DNA of 64,000 nucleotides from Streptomyces sp. R44 (GTDB taxonomy: Bacteria; Actinomycetota; Actinomycetes; Streptomycetales; Streptomycetaceae), in the NCBI RefSeq assembly GCF_041053105.1, contig NZ_CP163444.1, positions 2,418,001 through 2,482,000 on the forward strand. Direction: 5' to 3'. Both the position numbers and the translations under genes were made by a program. A model generated the notes under the pieces. The model made no database searches and was not told where the DNA came from. It was given only the letters and a program-made list of their open reading frames with translations. Of the stretch, positions 33,223 to 40,408 are shown piece after piece; within the stretch, counting starts at the first letter, position 1, and each line of letters begins with the position of its first letter.

Positions 33223-33762
33223 GTGCTGGAGCTGTCGATCCTGGGCTTCCTGTACGAGAAGCCGCTGCACGGCTACGAGCTCAAGGAGCGCATCCAGGGC
33301 CTGAGCGGCCACGTCCGCCCGGTCAGCGACGGCGCCCTCTACCCGGCCATCACACGACTGGTGAAGAACGGCCTGGTCGACAGCCGTACGGAGCCCGGCG
33401 CGAGCGCGGCCCCGCGCCGCACGCTCTCACTCACCCCCGAGGGCCGCCGGGAGCTCCTCGCCCGGCTGCGCACGCCCAAGGACGCCGAGATCACCGACGG
33501 CCAGCGCTTCTTCACCCTGCTCGCCTTCCTGCGGCACCTGCCCGACCCGGCGGACCAGGCGGCCGTCCTCCGCCGCCGCCAGGAGTTCCTGGACACCCCG
33601 GCCAGCTTCTTCTACGAGGGCGGGACCCCGGTCACCGTCGAGCGGGCGCCCGACCTCTTCCGCCAGGGGATGCTGCGGATCGCCCGCGCGACGGGCACGG
33701 CGGAGAAGGCCTGGCTGAAGGAGGCCCTGGCGGAGCTGGAGGACCCGCAGCCGCGGGGCTAG
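33223..33762 (+). CDS. PadR-family transcriptional repressor
   Basis: The 179-residue protein starts with the PadR winged helix (VLELSILGFLYEKPLHGYELKERIQ, PVSDGALYPAITRLVKNGLV, about 1-60; GALYPA is the recognition region) and has a C-terminal helical dimer domain (about 90-179), placing it in the PadR-s2-like long group. GTG start with AAGGAG 9 bases ahead is preferred over an ATG at 33181. It is divergent from the MATE exporter and shares the twin operator, so autoregulation and exporter control are likely. Its TAG stop overlaps that of the next gene as CTAG. Confidence 0.9.
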   Translation: MLELSILGFLYEKPLHGYELKERIQGLSGHVRPVSDGALYPAITRLVKNGLVDSRTEPGASAAPRRTLSLTPEGRRELLARLRTPKDAEITDGQRFFTLLAFLRHLPDPADQAAVLRRRQEFLDTPASFFYEGGTPVTVERAPDLFRQGMLRIARATGTAEKAWLKEALAELEDPQPRG

Positions 33763-34973
33763 GCCAGCCGCTCCCCCAGGTACGCCCGCCAGTCGGCGGT
33801 GAACTCCTCCGGCGTGGTGTCCAGGACATCCCGGAGCGCCTTCTCCACCGCGCCGTCCCGGCCCGGGTGCGCACCCACCGCCCGGTAGAAGTCGGTCAGC
33901 TTCTCCTCGCCCCAGCGGCCCGCGATCAGCTCGCAGGCCAGCCAGCCGCCCTCGTAGGCCTGCGCCAGGGCCTCCGCGTCGCCGCCGAAGGAGAAGGCCT
34001 CGTCCACGGGGAGCTCCGCCGGGAGGTCGCCGGCCAGGACCGCGCGGCGCAGCTCGGGGGCGGCCTGGGCGGCGGTGCGTTCGGTCCCCCGGTAGGCGAC
34101 CCAGTCGGCGAAGCCCTCGGACAGCCAGACCGGGGTGGCCTTCGTCGTCTGGACGCGGGTCGCGACATGGGTGGTCTCATGGGTGAGGACCAGCTGCCGG
34201 CCGAACGCCCCGAGCACCGCGTACGCGTCCGGGTTCACGATCACCCGGTCCGCGGGCGCGTGGGGGCCGCCGCCGGTCCGGCCGGTCGTGACGGCCGCGA
34301 TGCCCCGGTAGGAGGCGGCCGGCCCGCCGAGGAGCCGGCCCATCGCCTCGATCGATCCGGGCACGAGGACCACGACCCGGCCCGCCCAGTTCCCGTGCCA
34401 GGCGTCCCCGACCGCCGGGACCGCCCGGTCCGCGGCGGCCGCGATCTCCCGCAGCCGCTCCTGGCTCTGCCCCACGCCGAGGACGAGACTGCGCCTGCCG
34501 GTCACGGACGTGACCTCGCCCTGCTGCCAGAGCTGCTGCGGGGCTCCCTCGGCGGCGCGGTCGCCGGTCACGTACCAGCGGCCGTCGCGCTCGGCGAGGT
34601 CGAGGACCCGCTCGGTGGTGGCGGGCCCGGAGTCGTAGCCCTTGATCCGGTAGCCGAGCTCGGCCCTGGCGGTGACCCGGCCCTCTCCGGCCCGGTCGAC
34701 ATCGGTGACCCGGTAGGTCCAGCCGCCCAGCGGCACCTTCGCGAGCCGGTCGAACTCGGTGCGCGCGGCCGGTACGAGCGCGGGGTCGAGGGCCGCGAGG
34801 TAACCGGCCTCGTCCCGGTCGAGCAGCGCCCGCGCGTGCCGGTCGAGCAGGCTCTGGATCTCCCCGGAGGCCGGGCCCACCGGGGCGGGGGCAGAGCATC
34901 CGCCGAGGGCGAGCACCGCGGCCAGCAGCCCCGCCGCCGCACCGCGCACCGCTCCACTCCGCCTGCCCGCCAC
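33759..34973 (-). CDS. Lipoprotein with HExxH metallopeptidase motif (peptidase MA-like)
   Basis: The 404 residues begin with a lipoprotein signal (AAGLLAAVLALGGCSAP, acylated Cys at 26). An NTF2-like region of about 100 residues (ALLDRDEAGYLAALDPALVP) is followed by a C-terminal gluzincin-like domain: LTHETTHVATR (zinc motif HETTH near 269-273) and, about 25 residues on, VWLSEGFADWVAYRGT, where the Glu would be the third zinc ligand. It is therefore probably an extracytoplasmic zinc peptidase and not merely a hypothetical lipoprotein. It is convergent with padR, overlapping by 4 bases. Confidence 0.85.
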   Translation of the reverse strand: MAGRRSGAVRGAAAGLLAAVLALGGCSAPAPVGPASGEIQSLLDRHARALLDRDEAGYLAALDPALVPAARTEFDRLAKVPLGGWTYRVTDVDRAGEGRVTARAELGYRIKGYDSGPATTERVLDLAERDGRWYVTGDRAAEGAPQQLWQQGEVTSVTGRRSLVLGVGQSQERLREIAAAADRAVPAVGDAWHGNWAGRVVVLVPGSIEAMGRLLGGPAASYRGIAAVTTGRTGGGPHAPADRVIVNPDAYAVLGAFGRQLVLTHETTHVATRVQTTKATPVWLSEGFADWVAYRGTERTAAQAAPELRRAVLAGDLPAELPVDEAFSFGGDAEALAQAYEGGWLACELIAGRWGEEKLTDFYRAVGAHPGRDGAVEKALRDVLDTTPEEFTADWRAYLGERLA

Positions 34974-34998
34974 GCCCCCGATCGTAAAGGGGGAAGCG

Positions 34999-36018
34999 TC
35001 AGACCCGGGTCACTGTGACGTGGGACATCATGTTGACCGGGTCGTAGCGGACCCGGGCGCCCGGGTAGGGGGCGTGGATGACCTGGCCGTTCCCGGCGTA
35101 GATCGCCACATGGCTGGCGTCGCCGCGGTACGTGACGAGGTCGCCCGGCTGCGCCTGCGAGAGCGGCACCTGGCGGCCGGCGTACCGCTGCGCCGAGGAG
35201 GTGCGGGGCAGGCTGATCCCGGCCTGCCGGTACGACCAGACCATCAGGCCCGAGCAGTCGAAGGCGGACGGGCCGGTCGCGCCCCACACGTACGGCCTGC
35301 CGATCGCGCTGCGGGCGGCGATCACCGCGGCGGCGGCCCGCGAGGGGCCGAGGTCGGCGAGCGGCGGCAGTTCCTCGGCGGGCGCGTCGGCGCGCTCGCC
35401 GGTGCGGGAGGCGCGGTCGTAGTCGGCGCGCTCCTCGACGGTGAGGGAGGCGAGCACCCGGCGGGCCTCGGCGAGCTTCCGCTCGACGGTGCGCTTGTGG
35501 CGGGCGACCTCGGCCCGGCTGCGCTCCAGTTCGCCGAGGGCCGTGCGGGCCTCGCTCCGCTTCTGGTTCAGGGCGCGCTGCTCGCGCAGGAGCTCGCCGA
35601 GCGCGGCGCTCTGGCGGGCGGTGACCCGGTCCAGGGCGGTGGCCCGGTCCAGGTAGCTGTCGGGGTCGGAGGAGAGCAGCAGGGCGAGCGCGGGGTCGAT
35701 GCCGCCGGAGCGGTACTGGGCTCCGGCGACCGAACCGAGCGCGCCCCGCATGCGGTTGATGCGCTCCTGGCCGCGGGCGAGGCTGTCCTGCGCCTGGGAG
35801 ACCGTCCTGCGCAGCGCGTCCGCCTTCTCGTCCGCCCGGTTGTAGCCCTCGGTGGCCTTCTCGGCCTCCTCGAAGAGGCGGTCGACCGTGGCGCGGGTGG
35901 CCGCGGGCGTGGCCCCGGGGTCGGCACTCGCGGGGACGGCCCCGAGGGACGCCGCCGCGGTGGCCGCGGCGGCGGCGGTGAGGACGGTGACCCGGGCGGG
36001 TCGGCGGTGGGACGCCAC
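34999..36018 (-). CDS. NlpC/P60 peptidoglycan endopeptidase with coiled coil (1)
   Basis: A 339-residue secreted hydrolase. GTG start VASHRRPARVTVLTAAAA leads into a signal peptide ending near ASA-DPGAT. Residues about 45-210 are a long coiled coil (RRTVSQAQDSLARGQERINRMRGALG, RSEARTALGELERSRAEVARHKRTVER). The C-terminal NlpC/P60 domain has Cys in FDCSGLMVWSYRQAG, His in ASHVAIYAGN and a third polar residue in HAPYPG. It cuts D-Glu-mDAP stem peptides. A close paralogue follows downstream at 36217-37266, both on the minus strand. Confidence 0.93.
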   Translation of the reverse strand: MASHRRPARVTVLTAAAAATAAASLGAVPASADPGATPAATRATVDRLFEEAEKATEGYNRADEKADALRRTVSQAQDSLARGQERINRMRGALGSVAGAQYRSGGIDPALALLLSSDPDSYLDRATALDRVTARQSAALGELLREQRALNQKRSEARTALGELERSRAEVARHKRTVERKLAEARRVLASLTVEERADYDRASRTGERADAPAEELPPLADLGPSRAAAAVIAARSAIGRPYVWGATGPSAFDCSGLMVWSYRQAGISLPRTSSAQRYAGRQVPLSQAQPGDLVTYRGDASHVAIYAGNGQVIHAPYPGARVRYDPVNMMSHVTVTRV

Positions 36019-36110
36019 GAATCGCGCTCCGTTCGGCTCGACGCAGACTGGCGCGGCAGACAGTAGCCGCTGATCAGTCCTCGTCCAACGAAGCCGCCGG
36101 GCACACAAAG

Positions 36111-36151
36111 TGACGCCCCGCCGGAGAACACAGGTCACCGGCGGGGCGTCA
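36111..36151 (-). terminator. Terminator between the two NlpC/P60 genes
   Basis: A perfect 14-bp stem TGACGCCCCGCCGG (36111-36124) against 36138-36151, with a 13-base loop, lies 65 bases after the stop of the upstream (36217) gene. The two paralogues are therefore probably separate transcripts. Confidence 0.75.
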
Positions 36152-36216
36152 GGTCAGTGCGCGTCGCGGCGAACCACCCGATTGGGCGGTGTGCCGCAGC
36201 GGGTCGCGGGGGCGGG

Positions 36217-37266
36217 TCAGCCGCCGATCCGGACGCCGAACTGGAAGGTGCCCATGTAGTCCATGGACTCGTAGCGGACGACGGCGCCCGGCTTGGGGGC
36301 GTGCAGGATCGTGTTGTTGCCCGCGTACAGGCCCACGTGCGACAGGCTGTTGAAGAAGACCAGGTCGCCCGGCTTGAGCTGGCTGCGGCCGATCTTCACG
36401 CCGTCGTTCTGCTGGGTGTAGGTGGTGCGGGTGAGCGTGACGCCGGCCTGGCGGTAGGACCACTGGGTCAGACCGGAGCAGTCGTACGAGTTGGGGCCCT
36501 CGGCACCGGAGACGTACGGCTTGCCGAGCTGGGTGGCGGCGGCCGAGAGCGCGGCGGCACCGAAGCCGTTCGCGGGGACCTCGTTGCCCAGGTCGGCCCG
36601 GGAGCCGGCGTCGCGGCTGGCGCGCTGCGCCTGCTCGCGCTCCTGCTGCTCCATCTTCTGGCGCTCGGCCGCGGTGAGGGTGTTGAGGAGCTTCCGGGCC
36701 TCGGCGAGCTTGCCCTGGAACTTCTTCTTCTTCTCACCGAGGGTCTTGCGGACGTCCTCGAGGTCGGCCAGCTTCGAGGTGGCCTCGGCCCGCTGCTGGG
36801 CGAGCGTGCGCTGCTTGGCCTGGATCGAGGTGAGCACGTCGGCCTGCTGGGCGCTCAACTGGTCGATCGCGGACGCCTTGTCGAGGTAGGTGTCCGGGTC
36901 GGAGGAGAGGAAGAGCTGGAGCGCCGGGTCGATGCCGCCGGAGCGGTACTGGGCGCTGGCGACCGAACCGATCTGGTCGCGCAGGGTGTTGAGCTCCTGC
37001 TGACCGCGGGCCACCTTGTCCTGGAGGTCGCCGATCTCCTTCTGCAGCTTGCCGCGGCGCTCGTCGGCGAGGTTGTACTGCTCCGTGGCCTCCTCGGCCT
37101 CGTGGTTGAGCGCCTCGACCTTCGCCTTCACCTCGTCGATCTTCGGCTTGGCGGGGGCCGCCTGGGCACCGGACTGGGCGGTGAGGGCCACGGCGGCGGC
37201 CGCGGTCACGGTGAGCACGGTCACACGGGTGCGGCTCGGCTGCTTGGGTCGACGGTGGGACGCCAC
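36217..37266 (-). CDS. NlpC/P60 peptidoglycan endopeptidase with coiled coil (2)
   Basis: The 349-residue paralogue of the preceding hydrolase. GTG start VASHRRPKQPSRTRV is set by AAGGAG 9-10 bases ahead. Signal peptide ends near AQAAPAK. The coiled coil (about 45-215) repeats GKLQKEIGDLQDKVARGQQELNTLRDQIGSVASAQYR, very close to its neighbour's. Catalytic region: YDCSGLTQWSYRQAG, LSHVGLYAGN, HAPKPG. In mycobacteria a NlpC/P60 gene (Rv2190c, from memory) sits at the same place before trpD and the cytochrome genes. A long leader with hairpin and a good promoter precede it. Confidence 0.94.
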   Translation of the reverse strand: MASHRRPKQPSRTRVTVLTVTAAAAVALTAQSGAQAAPAKPKIDEVKAKVEALNHEAEEATEQYNLADERRGKLQKEIGDLQDKVARGQQELNTLRDQIGSVASAQYRSGGIDPALQLFLSSDPDTYLDKASAIDQLSAQQADVLTSIQAKQRTLAQQRAEATSKLADLEDVRKTLGEKKKKFQGKLAEARKLLNTLTAAERQKMEQQEREQAQRASRDAGSRADLGNEVPANGFGAAALSAAATQLGKPYVSGAEGPNSYDCSGLTQWSYRQAGVTLTRTTYTQQNDGVKIGRSQLKPGDLVFFNSLSHVGLYAGNNTILHAPKPGAVVRYESMDYMGTFQFGVRIGG

Positions 37267-37373
37267 GAAGGCGAGCTCCTTCTTCCTCAGAGCCGCCCAA
37301 CCGGTCACGGGCAGGCGGTTCCTCCGCCTGCCACCCCGGATGGGTGATCAACCGCGCGAAGGTTCGAAGCCCG

Positions 37374-37403
37374 ACCCTAGTGACCAAGTTGTGATCAGTT
37401 CAA
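37374..37403 (-). promoter_or_regulatory. Candidate housekeeping promoter of the second NlpC/P60 gene
   Basis: On the minus strand, TTGAAC (37398-37403) and TAGGGT (37374-37379) are 18 bases apart, a good HrdB-type match. The predicted 5' leader is about 100 nt and includes a 9-bp hairpin (GGCAGGCGG/CCGCCTGCC, 37311-37333). The leader does not show the conserved blocks of the c-di-AMP riboswitch that precedes some other Streptomyces wall-hydrolase genes. Confidence 0.5.
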
Positions 37404-37524
37404 ATCCCGCTGGCAAAAATCTCGCTCACGCACCACTTTATTTACATACATCACACGGCCAGTGATGGGCACTTGACGGTGCGCCATCCAGAATTCGGGC
37501 ATATCGCCCAGGACTTGCGATGCG

Positions 37525-38889
37525 TCACGAGAGGCGCGAAAGCCGCTTCAGCAACAAGGCGGACGCCACCGGCCGCGCCCCCGCCTTCGCGACCCCGTCG
37601 GCCACCTCGCGGTCGGTGGAGACCACCACGACCGGCCGGCCCGGCGGCTCCGCCCGGACCAGCTGACGGATCAACTCGTCCGCCGTGACGCCGGGCTTGG
37701 AGAACAGCACCCGCACCCCGCGCGGCGGGGCGAGCAGCACCGGGGCCGCCAGCTCCGCCCCGTCGAAGACACAGGTGACCTCGGCGCCCGAGCGGGCCGC
37801 CAGGGCCGAGAGCCCGCCGAGCAGCCGCAGCCGCTGCTTCTCCAGCGGCATCGTCGGATAGCCGGTCTTGGTGACGTTGTAGCCGTCGACGACCAGATGC
37901 GCCTGCGGCAGCGCGAGCAGCTGGTCGAGCAGCGCCGGGTCCGTCTCGGAGAGCGCCCGCGCCGCGATGTCCTTCGGGGACATCCGCCCCGGCTCCACCG
38001 CGTCCACGGTGTCCGCCGGGTGCACCGAGACGGGCGGCAGCGCGAGTTCGCGCCGCAGCCCCTGGGCCGCGTCGAGGACGGTGTCCAGCAGCAGCCGCAG
38101 CCGCATGTCCTCCACCGAGCGGCCCTCACGGGCGGTTCTGCGGCTCGCCTCCAGGGCCGCCTCGACCTCGCCGAGCCGCGCCTTGAGCCGCCGGGTCTCG
38201 CTCTCGGCGGCCGACACCTGGGCCGCCGACTCGGCCCGCGCGGCCTCGATCTCGCCCTGGACCTTGCGCAGCGCCGCCTCGCCCCGCTTGACGTCGCTCT
38301 GGGCGCTGCGCAGCTTGCGCTGAAGCGATTCCGCTTCCTTCCTGGCGGCGTCCAGATCGCGCCTGAGCTGCTCGGTCTCGCCCCGGGAGCGGTCCTGGGC
38401 CGCGGCCAGCTCCTCGCGCAGCCGCTCCAGTTCGCGCCGGCCGGCCTCGTCGGCCCGCTCGGCGTCGGCCCGCTGGGCCTCCTCGCCCGCGGCGGCGACG
38501 AGCTTGACCCAGCCGGGCGGGCGCAGCACATAGGCGGCCGCCGCCACGTCGACGGGGTCGGCGGCCGCGGGCGGGGTGCCGGTCTCCACGGCTCCGGCCA
38601 GCTCGGGCTCACCCTGCTTGAACCGTTCGCCGATCCGCTGCCGGAAGAGCGGGTCGCTCTCCAGGGCGGCGGCCATCGCGTTGCCGGCGAACTTGGCCCG
38701 CCGGCTCGCGGTGAAGCGGGCGTACTGCCGCAGGGGCGCGGGCAGCTCCGCGACGGTGAGCCCGCCGAAGGCGTCCGCGACCAGCGCGACGACCCGTCGC
38801 CGTACACCTTCCGGCAATGGGTGGTCGAGCGTCTCGGCAGCGTCACCTGCCGCGCCGGCCGGCTCACCACCGTGCGCGGGCTGCTCCAC
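37525..38889 (-). CDS. NYN-domain (YacP-like) ribonuclease-type protein with coiled coil
   Basis: A 454-residue protein with three parts. The N-terminus (about 25-110) is helical. A long charged coiled coil (about 135-265) includes ELERLREELAAAQDRSRGETEQL. The C-terminal NYN/PIN-like domain (about 325-450) has HLVVDGYNVTKTGYP, EVTCVFDGAEL and VVVVSTDREVADGV, with Asp residues positioned for a metal nuclease site. RNA processing is the expected role for YacP-like domains. Start is GTG with AGGGG about 8 bases ahead. Confidence 0.85.
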   Translation of the reverse strand: MEQPAHGGEPAGAAGDAAETLDHPLPEGVRRRVVALVADAFGGLTVAELPAPLRQYARFTASRRAKFAGNAMAAALESDPLFRQRIGERFKQGEPELAGAVETGTPPAAADPVDVAAAAYVLRPPGWVKLVAAAGEEAQRADAERADEAGRRELERLREELAAAQDRSRGETEQLRRDLDAARKEAESLQRKLRSAQSDVKRGEAALRKVQGEIEAARAESAAQVSAAESETRRLKARLGEVEAALEASRRTAREGRSVEDMRLRLLLDTVLDAAQGLRRELALPPVSVHPADTVDAVEPGRMSPKDIAARALSETDPALLDQLLALPQAHLVVDGYNVTKTGYPTMPLEKQRLRLLGGLSALAARSGAEVTCVFDGAELAAPVLLAPPRGVRVLFSKPGVTADELIRQLVRAEPPGRPVVVVSTDREVADGVAKAGARPVASALLLKRLSRLS

Positions 38890-38922
38890 GATCCGTCACC
38901 CCTATGTCGTCCGCGCCGTCCC

Positions 38923-39165
38923 TCAGGAGGCGGCGCCCGGCCTGTCCACCAGTTCGATCTGGTCCACCGCGTTGCACCAGCGGCAGCGGACCGACTCGAT
39001 GGTCTCACTGACCACCTGCCGCTCCTCGACCGTCGGATCCCCGGCGAGGTCCAGATGGACGTACTCCACGACCTTGGAGGAGCGGGTCACGTCGAAGCGG
39101 GTCAGATTGCCGCAGAGCGTGCAGCGCCAGCGGGTCTCGTCGGTCGGCAGGGGAACCGTCGTCAT
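38923..39165 (-). CDS. Small zinc-ribbon protein
   Basis: The 80-residue product MTTVPLPTDETRWRCTLCGNLTRFDVTRSS... has two CxxC knuckles, RCTLCGN (15-18) and RCRWCNA (61-64), about 42 residues apart, giving one four-Cys zinc site. The segment between has an alternating pattern VVEYVHLDLAGDPTVEE. No known catalytic motif. It lies upstream of the NYN gene in the same direction and may share its transcript, so RNA or protein binding is possible but unproven. Confidence 0.75.
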   Translation of the reverse strand: MTTVPLPTDETRWRCTLCGNLTRFDVTRSSKVVEYVHLDLAGDPTVEERQVVSETIESVRCRWCNAVDQIELVDRPGAAS

Positions 39166-39324
39166 CGGTGCCGTCCTTCTTCCTGTTGCGTGGTACCAGG
39201 TGCGGGTGCCGCGGTGCGCCGTCGAACTGCGGTGGTGGTGCCCGTAACCCTACGGCCTCGCGGGGAGGGCAGGGCACGGCGAGGCACTCTGTCCACTTCG
39301 GCCCCGGTACGCCATGATCTGTCC

Positions 39325-40059
39325 ATGATCGACTGGCGAGGCGCGGCCCTCGGTGCCTGGCGGGGCACCCGCAGCGGACCCACGGTGACCTACGGACTGA
39401 TCGCCGCCTGCTGCCTGCTCTTCGCCGTCAGCCCGGTCTCCGGACTCAACCCGGGGTACGGCACGGGCGAAGAGCTCCTGGCCGCCCAGGGCGCCTACTT
39501 CCGCCGCTGGGGCGTCGTGCCCGCCGAGCTGACCGGCGGCGACCCGCGCGCCCTGCTCACCCCGCTGACCGCGCTCTTCGTCCACGGGAGCTGGCTCCAC
39601 CTCCTGGGAAACATGCTCTTCCTGTACGTCTTCGGCGCCATGGCCGAGGAGCGCATGGGCGCCGCCGAGTTCTGCCTCTTCTACCTGGGCACCGGCTACA
39701 TCGCCCTGTCCGGGTACGCGGTGGCGCACGCGGACAGCGAGCAGACCCTGGTCGGGGCCTCCGGGGCGATCTCCGCGGTGCTCGGGGCCTTTCTCTTCCT
39801 CTTCCCCCGATCCCGGGTCACCAGCCTCTTCCCCTTCCTGTTCTTCCTGCCGCTGCGCTTCCCCGCCTGGATCGTGCTGATCTTCTGGTTCACGCTCCAG
39901 TGGCTGGCCGCGCGGGCGGCGGGCGCGGGACCCGGCGTCGCCTATCTGGCCCACGTCGTGGGCTTCTCCGTCGGCTTCCTCTACGCCTGGGTGCGCTTCC
40001 GCGGTGGGGATAGAGTGAAAGCCCAAGCCGCGGCGACCGAGGGAGAAAGCCAGCCGTGA
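39325..40059 (+). CDS. Rhomboid intramembrane serine protease
   Basis: A 244-residue membrane protein with six hydrophobic helices. FVHGSWLHLLGNMLFLYVFG (near 91-110) holds the HxxxN-type motif of the second helix, the catalytic Ser is in VGASGAISAVLGAFL (near 150) and the partner His in YLAHVVGFSVGFLY (near 215). The family cleaves transmembrane substrates. ATG of MIDWRGAALGAWRG is chosen at the start of the first helix region. Its stop overlaps the next gene's GTG by 4 bases, an unusual coupling of a protease with a small ligand-binding domain. Confidence 0.92.
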   Translation: MIDWRGAALGAWRGTRSGPTVTYGLIAACCLLFAVSPVSGLNPGYGTGEELLAAQGAYFRRWGVVPAELTGGDPRALLTPLTALFVHGSWLHLLGNMLFLYVFGAMAEERMGAAEFCLFYLGTGYIALSGYAVAHADSEQTLVGASGAISAVLGAFLFLFPRSRVTSLFPFLFFLPLRFPAWIVLIFWFTLQWLAARAAGAGPGVAYLAHVVGFSVGFLYAWVRFRGGDRVKAQAAATEGESQP

Positions 40060-40337
40060 TCACCGCGATCGTGCTCATCAAGACCAGCGTGGACCGCATC
40101 CCCGAGATCGCCGAGTCGATCGCCGCGCTCGACAGCGTCAGCGAGGTCTTCTCGGTCACCGGTACGTACGACCTGATCGCCATGGTCCGGGTGCCGCGCC
40201 ACGACGACCTGGCGGACGTGATCCCCGGCCGTATCAGCAAGATTCCGGGCGTCGAGGCCACGGACACGCACGTCGCCTTCCGGACGTACTCCCAGCACGA
40301 CCTGGAGGCGGCCTTCGCCATCGGCCTGGAGTCCTGA
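40056..40337 (+). CDS. Stand-alone Lrp/AsnC ligand-binding (RAM) domain protein
   Basis: The 93 residues (MITAIVLIKTSVDRIPEIAES...) correspond only to the C-terminal RAM/ACT-like domain of Lrp/AsnC regulators: beta-alpha-beta with VFSVTGTYDLIAMVRV and the end VEATDTHVAFRTYSQHDLEAAF. No helix-turn-helix is present, so it cannot bind DNA by itself. Such lone domains bind amino acids or partner with other Lrp proteins. GTG start overlaps the rhomboid stop. Confidence 0.9.
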   Translation: MITAIVLIKTSVDRIPEIAESIAALDSVSEVFSVTGTYDLIAMVRVPRHDDLADVIPGRISKIPGVEATDTHVAFRTYSQHDLEAAFAIGLES

Positions 40338-40357
40338 CCCCGGGCACGCGGCACGAC

Positions 40358-40391
40358 TGAAGGGGGCCTCCCGACCGGGAGGCCCCCTTCA
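40358..40391. terminator. Bidirectional terminator after RAM-domain gene
   Basis: A perfect 15-bp stem TGAAGGGGGCCTCCC (40358-40372) against 40377-40391 with a GACC loop lies between the convergent RAM gene (stop 40337) and the desulfurase-like gene (stop 40409). Confidence 0.92.
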
Positions 40392-40408
40392 CCCGTACGA
40401 GTGAGCAA

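Noticed and set aside
37267..37410. Possible c-di-AMP (ydaO-type) riboswitch in the NlpC/P60 leader
   Set aside because: Only a simple 9-bp hairpin is seen; the conserved purine-rich core blocks of the class are absent.
37329..37417. tRNA-like pieces (GGTTCGAAGCCC and AGTTCAAATCCC) upstream of the second NlpC/P60 gene
   Set aside because: The T-stem would not pair in either case and no D-arm or anticodon arm fits; taken as chance resemblance within the leader/promoter.
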